Shown piece after piece: positions 1 to 5,124 of a stretch of DNA of 6,689 nucleotides. Each line of letters opens with the position of its first letter. Within the stretch, counting starts at the first letter, position 1. The stretch covers positions 2,938 to 9,626 of the forward strand of contig PACY01000022.1 in NCBI GenBank assembly GCA_002700405.1. The letters are read 5' to 3'. Made by a program: the position numbers and the translations under genes. The notes under the pieces are model-generated. The model worked only from the letters and a program-made list of their open reading frames with translations, had not been told where the DNA came from and searched no databases. This DNA is from Flavobacteriaceae bacterium. GTDB lineage: Bacteria; Bacteroidota; Bacteroidia; Flavobacteriales; Flavobacteriaceae.

Positions 1-147
1 CTTATAAAGGAATTAGTTGAGGTAGCCAGAAAAAAAGGATGTTACAGAATCACATTGTTTTGTAAAGAAGAGCTAGTTAATTTTTATTCAAGAAATGGGT
101 TCAAGGTGAATAATGTTGTAATGAAAAAATATCTTTCAGAATTATAA
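1..147 (+). CDS. GNAT acetyltransferase, GNA1-like (C-terminal fragment)
   Basis: The reading frame is open from the first base and ends at TAA 145-147, giving the last 48 residues of a protein whose start lies left of the window. The segment GCYRITLFCKEE, followed by NFYSRNGFK and a closing VVMKKYL, matches the last strands and helix of the GNAT fold. It is closest in my recognition to eukaryotic-type glucosamine-6-phosphate N-acetyltransferase (GNA1), whose C-terminus has the same order: a Cys-Tyr-Lys-hydrophobic strand, then xxNVxFYxKxGF. GNA1 makes N-acetylglucosamine-6-phosphate from glucosamine-6-phosphate and acetyl-CoA in the cytoplasm. The acetyl-CoA loop lies outside the window, so substrate specificity is an inference and another small GNAT remains possible. 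The gene converges on the lipoprotein gene with 6 bases between the stop codons. Confidence 0.75.
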   Translation, partial: LIKELVEVARKKGCYRITLFCKEELVNFYSRNGFKVNNVVMKKYLSEL

Positions 148-165
148 AAATTTCTATAATTTTTT
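138..165. terminator. weak AT-rich hairpin at a convergent gene junction
   Basis: AATTATA (140-146) pairs perfectly with TATAATT (155-161) around an 8-base loop, and two outer pairs (one a G-U) extend the stem to 138/163. T residues at 160-165 overlap the right arm. The hairpin straddles both stop codons of the convergent pair and could stop the + strand transcript. The stem is almost entirely A-T, so it would be weak, and the T-tract is partly used in pairing. This is a candidate only. Confidence 0.3.
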
Positions 166-1767
166 CACATATCTTAAGTCTAATAAATTTGTTGCATTAA
201 TCTGCATTCCATTTAAATTTTTTCTAGTAAATCTTATTACTTCATCATAAAATAGAGGAATAATAATTGATTTTTTTATTATTAATGAATCCATTTTTCT
301 ATATAGAATCTCTCTCTTGATTTGACTAGTCTCCCCTAAAACACTTTCATATAGTTTATCGAATTCACTATCTGAAAAATGAGTATAATTAGGTCCTTTA
401 GGGGCAAAGTTCTTTGAATAAAATAGTGATAGATAGTTTTCAGCATCTGGATAATCTGCTACCCAACTAGCTCTAAAAAAATCTAATTTTCCATTTGCTT
501 TTGCTTCTTTTAGAGATGCACCTGGAATAACATCAATAGATATTTGTAAACCAATTTTTTCTAATTCCTTTTGTATGTATTCACAAAAAACCAAATAATT
601 ACTTGTAGTAGTTAATTTTAGATTAGCTTCTTGATTATAATCTCTATTGTACTGACTGATTAATTCTTTAGCATAATCTGGATTGTATTTATAGCCAATT
701 TTATCTGAATAACCTGGGAGACCCATTGGTATAAATCCTCCATTTGCAGGTATGCCAACACCATTTCTTAGATATTTTATCATCTTATTTCTATCAAACC
801 CATGATTTATAGCTTTTCTAAGGATTTCAGATTTTATTTCATTTTTATCTGATTCTAAGTAAAACGCTAGATATTCAGTATTTAAATAAGGGCCTCTAAT
901 TAAATTAATTGAATTTGTATATTCTTTTTTCAATTTACCACTGTTTGTAATTATTTCATCTTTGTAAGAATCATCTAGCCCTGACACAAAATCTAAATTA
1001 TCTTGTATAAATTGCAAAAATTCACTCTGTTTGTCTTGTAAGAAAGTAATAGCAACAGATTCAAGATATGGCAAGGAGTTTCCAATAGAATCTTTTTGAA
1101 AATACTCATGATTTTTTCTAAAAACTAATTTTATATTTTCCTCCCATCTTTTAAATTTAAATGGGCCAGTTCCTATAGGATTTGATCTAAATTCATTTCC
1201 ATAATATTCAACAACTTCTTTAGGTACAACTGAGCAATATTTCATTGTAAGTATACCAAGGAATGCATTAAAAGGCTCCTTAAGAGAAATTTCTAGAATA
1301 GTATCATTAATGGCTTTATAATTTGCCACTTTATTAAAAACCCATCCTCCAGGTGATGCTAATGTAGGATCTAAGAGCCTGTCAAAACTATAAACAAAAT
1401 CTTCTGCGGTAACATTTCTGTTAGTTAATTTGGGATGTTCATGGAACTTTATATTATTCTTTAGAAAAAAAGTATATTTTTTCCCATCGTTAGAGATTTT
1501 CCAACTTTCAGCAATTGAAGGAATCACTCTTAATTCTTGGTCCATTTCTACTAGTCCATTAAACAATTGATTAACCACCCAAATATTGGCCACATCTTTA
1601 GCAAATGCAGGGTCTAATGAATTAATGTTTTTATGCTCATTATATCTAAAAACCAAGTTTGAATCAACTTGGTTGTTTTCTGAGCAATTCTGTATTAATA
1701 AAATAGAAATAAATAAAACAAAATAGGATAAACTATATGTTTTACTTTTTGCATAGATTTTCTTCAT
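154..1767 (-). CDS. ABC transporter substrate-binding lipoprotein, oligopeptide/dipeptide type (SBP_bac_5)
   Basis: This 537-residue protein is the extracytoplasmic solute receptor of a peptide-type ABC importer (OppA/DppA family). Residues 1-28 form a lipoprotein signal: basic N-terminus, hydrophobic stretch, then LLIQNC with Cys28 as the probable lipidated residue. The mature part shows the family landmarks in order: SLDPAFA near 50, FNGLVEMD near 69, AESWKISNDGKKYTFFLKN near 86-104, TAEDFVYSFDRLLDP near 120-134, NPIGTGPFKFKRW at 196-208, the AINHGFDRNKM segment near 319-329, and SWVADYPDAENYLSLFYS near 434-451. Length is normal for the family. The start is supported by the signal peptide beginning directly at this Met. 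No permease or ATPase gene lies beside it: it diverges from mtaB and converges on the acetyltransferase. Family assignment is secure; peptide as ligand is inferred. Confidence 0.93.
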   Translation of the reverse strand: MKKIYAKSKTYSLSYFVLFISILLIQNCSENNQVDSNLVFRYNEHKNINSLDPAFAKDVANIWVVNQLFNGLVEMDQELRVIPSIAESWKISNDGKKYTFFLKNNIKFHEHPKLTNRNVTAEDFVYSFDRLLDPTLASPGGWVFNKVANYKAINDTILEISLKEPFNAFLGILTMKYCSVVPKEVVEYYGNEFRSNPIGTGPFKFKRWEENIKLVFRKNHEYFQKDSIGNSLPYLESVAITFLQDKQSEFLQFIQDNLDFVSGLDDSYKDEIITNSGKLKKEYTNSINLIRGPYLNTEYLAFYLESDKNEIKSEILRKAINHGFDRNKMIKYLRNGVGIPANGGFIPMGLPGYSDKIGYKYNPDYAKELISQYNRDYNQEANLKLTTTSNYLVFCEYIQKELEKIGLQISIDVIPGASLKEAKANGKLDFFRASWVADYPDAENYLSLFYSKNFAPKGPNYTHFSDSEFDKLYESVLGETSQIKREILYRKMDSLIIKKSIIIPLFYDEVIRFTRKNLNGMQINATNLLDLRYVKKL

Positions 1768-1779
1768 ATTACTATTTAA

Positions 1780-1793
1780 TTGTAAATTTACAA
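1780..1793. promoter_or_regulatory. perfect 14-bp palindrome, possible bidirectional promoter or operator
   Basis: TTGTAAATTTACAA is a perfect inverted repeat in the 46-base gap between the divergent lipoprotein and mtaB genes. Its core TAAATTTA (1783-1790) reads the same on both strands and matches the Bacteroidota -7 consensus TAnnTTTG at all but the last position. On the minus strand a TTG at 1811-1809 lies 18 bases upstream, a plausible -33 element, predicting a start near 1777 and a leader of about 10 bases. On the plus strand no TTG sits at the right distance. It could equally be a repressor site. Confidence 0.4.
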
Positions 1794-1813
1794 CCCTTTA
1801 TAAAATTACAAGA

Positions 1814-3154
1814 ATGTCTGTTATAAAAAAAGTAGCATTTTATACTCTAGGATGTAAATTAAATTTTTCAGAAACCTCTACTATATCTAGAGATTTCCAA
1901 GCGAATAATTTTAAAGTTATTAGCGCATCTAAAAAAGCAGATATATATGTGATTAATACCTGTTCTGTAACTCAAAATGCAGACAATAAGTTTAGGAGTG
2001 TAGTTAGAAAAATGAATAGACTTAATCCAAATGCATTTATAGTAGCAATTGGTTGTTACGCACAATTAAAACCTAATGAATTATCAGATGTAGAAGGAGT
2101 TGATTTAGTGCTTGGAGCTAATGAGAAGTTTAATATTATGGATTATATTGGAGATTTGACTAAAAATAGCAAGACTGATATTTATTCATGTGATATAAGT
2201 GCTGTAGACACCTACATTAGCAGTTATTCAGCAAATGATAGAACAAGGGCTTTTCTAAAAGTTCAGGATGGATGTGATTATAAATGTACTTATTGTACAA
2301 TCCCTTTAGCAAGGGGCATATCCAGAAGTGATTCGCTTAAAAATATTAAAAAGAATGTGGAAACAATTGCTTCTAAAGGAATAAAAGAAATTGTTTTAAC
2401 TGGAGTAAATATTGGGGATTATGGTAAAGGTGAATATGGAAATAAAAGGCATGATAATACATTCTTTGATCTAGTTTCAGAATTAGAAAATTCTAAAAAT
2501 ATAGATAGGTTTAGAATATCTTCTATTGAGCCAAATTTACTTACTGAGGAAATTATTTCATTTATTGGAAAGAGTAAACTATTTGCTCCTCATTTTCATA
2601 TTCCTTTACAAAGCGGTAGTAATCAAATATTAAGGAATATGAAGAGAAGATATAATAAAGATCTTTATCGTGATAGAATTAATTTAATTAATAACACTAT
2701 TCCTAATGTATGTATTGGGGTGGATGTGATAGTTGGATTCCCTGGAGAAACTGAGGAGTATTTTAACGAAACATTAAATTTTTTAAAAGAATTGAATATC
2801 TCTTATCTCCATGTCTTTACATATTCTGAAAGAGATAATACTATTGCGACTGAATTAAGTAACCCTGTTCCCATGGAAGTTAGATCAAAAAGGAGTATGA
2901 TCCTTAGATCTTTGTCAGACAAAAAAAGAAGAAGATTTTATCAAAGTCAAATTGGTTCATATAAAACTGTATTATATGAAACAGAAAACAAAAAGGGTTA
3001 TATCTATGGTTATACTGAAAATTACCTAAGAGTTAGATCACCTTGGAATCCTGAACTAGCAAATAAGTTAAAGTCTGTAAGAATTAATAGAATTGATAGT
3101 GAAGGCTATATACGAATAGAAGAAAAAGTAAAAGAGGAGTGCTTAAGTATATAG
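1814..3154 (+). CDS. mtaB: tRNA (N6-L-threonylcarbamoyladenosine(37)-C2)-methylthiotransferase MtaB
   Basis: MtaB is a radical SAM methylthiotransferase that converts t6A to ms2t6A at position 37 of tRNAs reading ANN codons, which supports decoding accuracy. The 446-residue protein has the full architecture. The N-terminal UPF0004 domain carries three cluster-binding cysteines: Cys14 in LGCKLN, Cys50 in NTCSVT and Cys81 in GCYAQ. The radical SAM domain has CDYKCTYC with Cys154, Cys158 and Cys161, followed by IPLARG. The motif LTGVNIGDYG lies near 195-204 and GVDVIVGFPGE at 302-312. A C-terminal TRAM-like segment occupies about 380-440. The opening CKLNFSE and TCSVTQNADNK separate it from MiaB and RimO. 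The start at 1814 leaves the usual few residues before the first strand and has no Shine-Dalgarno motif. It converges on the small GNAT gene with 4 bases between stops. Confidence 0.95.
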   Translation: MSVIKKVAFYTLGCKLNFSETSTISRDFQANNFKVISASKKADIYVINTCSVTQNADNKFRSVVRKMNRLNPNAFIVAIGCYAQLKPNELSDVEGVDLVLGANEKFNIMDYIGDLTKNSKTDIYSCDISAVDTYISSYSANDRTRAFLKVQDGCDYKCTYCTIPLARGISRSDSLKNIKKNVETIASKGIKEIVLTGVNIGDYGKGEYGNKRHDNTFFDLVSELENSKNIDRFRISSIEPNLLTEEIISFIGKSKLFAPHFHIPLQSGSNQILRNMKRRYNKDLYRDRINLINNTIPNVCIGVDVIVGFPGETEEYFNETLNFLKELNISYLHVFTYSERDNTIATELSNPVPMEVRSKRSMILRSLSDKKRRRFYQSQIGSYKTVLYETENKKGYIYGYTENYLRVRSPWNPELANKLKSVRINRIDSEGYIRIEEKVKEECLSI

Positions 3155-3158
3155 ATTA

Positions 3159-3443
3159 TTAAATTCTAATGCCAACTGGAAGAAGAGATTTAAATCTTCT
3201 ATTTCTTCTAATATATTTAGTAATTGTTGGAACTGTTGGGACTACACTTATATTACGATCTCTAATTATTTCTAATACACTAGAAATAAATTCATCTACA
3301 AAAACATCTTTATTTTTAATTTCAGGAACAATTATTTTAGTTAAGAAAATCTTTCTTTCCTGAACTGAATATTCAATAATTGCAAGTTTTCTACCAGCTT
3401 TCGTTTCAAACTGTCTTAAAAACGTATTATCATTAATTTCCAT
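3159..3443 (-). CDS. small GNAT-like protein of the COG2388 (YjdJ/NATD1) type, degenerate acetyl-CoA loop
   Basis: This 94-residue protein resembles the short single-domain GNATs of COG2388. It has a FETKAGRKLAIIEY strand pair (13-25), ERKIFLTKIIVPE (29-41), a helix at about 50-62, then VVPTVPTITKYIRRNRRF (67-84). The order and spacing fit that family (E. coli YjdJ, human NATD1), which is poorly characterised. Two family landmarks are missing. The Gly-rich acetyl-CoA loop, normally GQGIG after the VPE-type strand, is replaced by IKNKDVFVD at 42-50. The conserved Cys of the PLCPF motif is Val71 here. The protein may therefore not bind acetyl-CoA in the usual way, or may have another role. The frame is intact and the C-terminus LLPVGIRI looks constrained, so it does not look like a decaying gene. 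It diverges from the hydrolase gene. Homology is fairly sure; function is unknown. Confidence 0.8.
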   Translation of the reverse strand: MEINDNTFLRQFETKAGRKLAIIEYSVQERKIFLTKIIVPEIKNKDVFVDEFISSVLEIIRDRNISVVPTVPTITKYIRRNRRFKSLLPVGIRI

Positions 3444-3465
3444 AAATTTATAATAAAAGCGAGTA

Positions 3466-3473
3466 CAAAATTA
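3466..3473 (-). promoter_or_regulatory. -7 promoter element for the small GNAT gene
   Basis: Read on the minus strand this is TAATTTTG, an exact TAnnTTTG. It would place the transcript start near 3460, about 17 bases before the start codon at 3443. No TTG is visible at the -33 distance; that region instead overlaps the opposite promoter. A run of ten A (3475-3484) lies immediately upstream. Confidence 0.5.
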
Positions 3474-3493
3474 TAAAAAAAAAAGTAGATAGT

Positions 3494-3501
3494 TATTTTT
3501 G
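3494..3501 (+). promoter_or_regulatory. -7 promoter element for the alpha/beta hydrolase gene
   Basis: TATTTTTG is an exact TAnnTTTG. Start of transcription would fall near 3507, leaving only about 3 bases before the ATG at 3510, so the message would be almost leaderless. No TTG is seen at the -33 distance. The element sits back to back with the GNAT promoter, 20 bases apart. Confidence 0.42.
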
Positions 3502-3509
3502 CATAGTAA

Positions 3510-4172
3510 ATGAGAAATAATAGGCAACATATTTATTTAATGCCAGGTTTAGGAGCTAATTCATTGATATTTGAGTATTTAGATTTTCCTAAAGAGAAAT
3601 ATTCTATCCATCTATTAGATTGGATTATGCCAATTAAGAATGAATCAATTGAAAATTATTGTAGTAGATTTTCAAAATTAATAATTCATGATGATATTAT
3701 ATTAATAGGAGTTTCATTTGGAGGTGTACTTGTACAAGAAATGAGTAAGATTATTCCAGTTAAAAAACTTATTATTATTTCTAGTATTAAAAACAATAAA
3801 GAGCTCCCAAATAATTTTAAGATAATAAGAAGCCTAAATATTCACAAGATTTTTCCTATGAGCACATTTAATAATTTTTTTAAATTTTTAAAGTATTCTA
3901 AAATTGATAAAATTTATAAAAGAATTAATTTGGCTGATAGGTATTTAACAGTAAGGAATGAGAATTATTTAATATGGAGTATTGATTGTTTGTTGAATTG
4001 GAATCAGGAAAACACGTTAAATGATATCATACATATTCATGGGGATTCAGACCATATTTTTCCTGTAAAGTATATAAATAATTCAATTGTTATTAAAAAA
4101 GGCACTCATGAAATGATTATTACTAGAGCAAAATGGTTTAATGAAAATCTTGTTAAGATAATTGAATCTTAA
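3510..4172 (+). CDS. alpha/beta hydrolase family protein
   Basis: This 220-residue protein has the signature of a compact alpha/beta hydrolase. The oxyanion-hole loop is MPGLGANS (11-18) after the first strand, the nucleophile elbow is GVSFGG (67-72) with Ser69, the acid is probably Asp181 in HGDSDHIFP (177-185), and the catalytic His is His200 in KGTHEM. All three triad residues are in the expected order, so an active serine hydrolase (esterase, thioesterase or lipase-like) is likely; the substrate cannot be read from the sequence. There is no signal peptide, so it should be cytoplasmic. The start at 3510 is preferred because the first strand (HIYLMPG) begins within a few residues; starting at Met11 would remove it. 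It is very rich in Ile, Asn and Lys. It converges on the TPR gene with 4 bases between stops. Confidence 0.85.
   Translation: MRNNRQHIYLMPGLGANSLIFEYLDFPKEKYSIHLLDWIMPIKNESIENYCSRFSKLIIHDDIILIGVSFGGVLVQEMSKIIPVKKLIIISSIKNNKELPNNFKIIRSLNIHKIFPMSTFNNFFKFLKYSKIDKIYKRINLADRYLTVRNENYLIWSIDCLLNWNQENTLNDIIHIHGDSDHIFPVKYINNSIVIKKGTHEMIITRAKWFNENLVKIIES
4153..4172. repeat. short inverted repeat at the hydrolase stop codon
   Basis: TTAAGAT (4153-4159) and ATCTTAA (4166-4172) form a perfect 7-base-pair stem with a 6-base loop. The right arm contains the stop codon of the hydrolase gene. No T-tract follows on either strand, so it is not a standard intrinsic terminator. It may protect the message end, or may be chance in AT-rich sequence. 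Confidence 0.3.
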
Positions 4173-4176
4173 ATTA

Positions 4177-4737
4177 CTACCTCCTTCTCATTCTATTTGA
4201 GCCAAAGTGTTGATTAGGAATATGAGATCTTTTCATTTGATTTTTCATCATTTTAATCTGATCAGTAAGCATTCCGTTTTTATCTAACCTCTGTGCTTCT
4301 TGTAGCAACTTTTGTGCTTCAAGTTTTCTCCTTTTAGTAAATGCGATTCCAGCTAAATTTAATTTAGCCATAGCCAAATCATGGTCCATATTTAGTCCGA
4401 AGTCTATAGCTATTTTGAAATATTTTTCAGCTTCATTCATATTTGTTTGAGATACAATAAGACCTTTTAAATAATTATAATATCCTTGCTGTTTTTTAAC
4501 TAATGCAGTTGAAGGGTTTTTAATTTTATTTAGCCATTTATTAGCTCCATCTAGATTCTGTTTTCTTAATTGAAAAAATGCCAGTAGTAAAAATTCATTT
4601 TTGAAAAATAGAAAAAGAATAAGCAATGAAATTAACAGATACATTATGCCATTTCCAATTAACCCTTCAGTAAATTGGAATATTGAAAATCCAATAGAAA
4701 TAAAGAAAAGAAATAATTTTATGTTCTTGTTAATCAT
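4177..4737 (-). CDS. membrane protein with N-terminal transmembrane helices and TPR-like repeats, function unknown
   Basis: I do not recognise a named family. The 186-residue protein starts with a hydrophobic helix at about 6-22, a short GLIGNG turn, and a second hydrophobic stretch at about 30-56. This predicts a hairpin anchored in the inner membrane with the rest in the cytoplasm. The soluble part consists of helix pairs resembling tetratricopeptide repeats: about 60-92, 84-116 (GYYNYLKGLI, then EAEKYFKIAIDFG), and 120-153 (AKLNLAGIAF, then EAQKLLQEAQRLD). TPRs usually bind other proteins. The tail after 165 is basic and ends in RMRRR. The start is the only Met before the first membrane helix and follows a promoter-like element. 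It diverges from rpmH across a 129-base gap. A role in assembling or scaffolding a membrane complex is possible but unsupported by neighbours. Confidence 0.8.
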   Translation of the reverse strand: MINKNIKLFLFFISIGFSIFQFTEGLIGNGIMYLLISLLILFLFFKNEFLLLAFFQLRKQNLDGANKWLNKIKNPSTALVKKQQGYYNYLKGLIVSQTNMNEAEKYFKIAIDFGLNMDHDLAMAKLNLAGIAFTKRRKLEAQKLLQEAQRLDKNGMLTDQIKMMKNQMKRSHIPNQHFGSNRMRRR

Positions 4738-4763
4738 AGCTAATTTTTATGGTTAATAAAAAT

Positions 4764-4771
4764 CAAATATA
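4764..4771 (-). promoter_or_regulatory. -7 promoter element for the TPR membrane protein gene
   Basis: On the minus strand this reads TATATTTG, an exact TAnnTTTG. The predicted start of transcription near 4757 gives a leader of about 20 bases. No TTG is found at the matching -33 position. Such 8-mers are not rare in AT-rich DNA, so placement is the main support. Confidence 0.45.
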
Positions 4772-4787
4772 ATATTAATTAATAGAT

Positions 4788-4817
4788 TTGTTAAAGTAAA
4801 AAGTCTTTGTATATTTG
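4788..4817 (+). promoter_or_regulatory. rpmH promoter (-33 TTG, -7 TATATTTG)
   Basis: TTG (4788-4790) and TATATTTG (4810-4817) are separated by 19 bases, an excellent match to the Bacteroidota primary sigma factor promoter TTG-N19-TAnnTTTG. The element is followed by GCCGGC (4817-4822), the most GC-rich spot in this gap, around the likely start of transcription (about 4823). It is the only promoter in the window with both boxes exact, as expected for a highly expressed ribosomal protein gene. Confidence 0.75.
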
Positions 4818-4823
4818 CCGGCA

Positions 4824-4845
4824 GCTTAATGATGTAATCTTAAGC
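4824..4845 (+). promoter_or_regulatory. hairpin in the rpmH 5' leader
   Basis: GCTTAA (4824-4829) pairs with TTAAGC (4840-4845), and GAT (4831-4833) with ATC (4837-4839). This makes nine base pairs with a single bulged T (4830) and a GTA loop. It begins almost exactly at the predicted first base of the transcript and ends 21 bases before the rpmH start. It could stabilise the 5' end or serve in feedback control; no function is shown. Confidence 0.45.
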
Positions 4846-4866
4846 AGATAAAGAAAATTAAATAAA

Positions 4867-5025
4867 ATGAGTAAAAGAACGTTTCAACCATCAAAAAGGA
4901 AGAGAAAAAATAAGCATGGCTTTAGGGAGAGGATGTCTACAGTTGGTGGTAGAAAAGTTATTGCTCGTAGAAGAGCTAAAGGAAGAAAAAAACTTTCAGT
5001 ATCTTCTGAAAATAGTCATAAATAA
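4867..5025 (+). CDS. rpmH: 50S ribosomal protein L34
   Basis: This 52-codon gene encodes ribosomal protein L34, a small basic protein of the large subunit. The translation begins MSKRTFQPSKRKRKNKHGFR and continues with the family's ERMSTVGGRKVIARRRAKGR (21-40) and KKLSV, so every hallmark is present: TFQPS, the KxHGFxxRM block and the RRAKGRxxLSV tail. Length is at the upper end of the usual 44-52 residues because of a short Ser/Glu/Asn extension. The start lacks a Shine-Dalgarno motif but is preceded by an A-rich run, usual in this phylum. Two stop codons stand in tandem (TAA TAA, 5023-5028). It has its own strong promoter and terminator, so it is probably monocistronic. rnpA, its partner in many bacteria, does not follow; carB does. 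Confidence 0.97.
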   Translation: MSKRTFQPSKRKRKNKHGFRERMSTVGGRKVIARRRAKGRKKLSVSSENSHK

Positions 5026-5054
5026 TAATGATTAACAATTGTTGATATTATATT

Positions 5055-5085
5055 AGGTGTTACGTTAGGTAACACCTTTTTTTTT
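5055..5085 (+). terminator. intrinsic terminator of rpmH
   Basis: AGGTGTTAC (5055-5063) pairs perfectly with GTAACACCT (5069-5077) around a 5-base loop, and a run of nine T (5077-5085) follows directly. This is a textbook Rho-independent terminator 29 bases after the rpmH stop. It separates rpmH from carB transcription. Confidence 0.93.
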
Positions 5086-5099
5086 ATGTCTTTGATAAC

Positions 5100-5107
5100 T
5101 ATTTTTG
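5100..5107 (+). promoter_or_regulatory. -7 promoter element for carB
   Basis: TATTTTTG is an exact TAnnTTTG, 15 bases downstream of the terminator T-tract. Transcription would start near 5113, giving a leader of about 12 bases. The expected -33 position falls in the T-tract and shows no TTG. Some promoter is needed here because the upstream terminator should isolate carB. Confidence 0.5.
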
Positions 5108-5124
5108 ATAAAATATAGTACTGA

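Noticed and set aside
1743..1751. TACTTTTTG as a plus-strand -7 box for mtaB
   Set aside because: The spacing between TA and TTTG is three bases rather than two, no TTG lies upstream at the right distance, and it would give a long leader through the lipoprotein start.
1868..2065. A 65-codon minus-strand frame inside mtaB
   Set aside because: It is antisense to the conserved N-terminal domain of MtaB, is rich in Cys, Ile and Tyr as shadow frames often are, and resembles no family.
3180..3212. Inverted repeat around GATTTAAATC flanked by AGAAG and CTTCT, as a terminator for mtaB
   Set aside because: The perfect part is short, the arms lose register beyond it, no T-tract follows, and it lies within the coding end of the opposite gene where Lys, Arg, Phe and Ser codons explain the composition.
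3169..3363. A 64-codon plus-strand frame encoding a hydrophobic, membrane-like peptide
   Set aside because: It lies entirely antisense to the small GNAT gene, which has clear family resemblance. Hydrophobic reading is expected opposite a charged AT-rich coding sequence, and no start signal precedes it.
5034..5043. Palindrome AACAATTGTT after the rpmH stop
   Set aside because: Ten bases of palindrome in AT-rich DNA is common by chance, and the strong terminator just downstream already explains the region.
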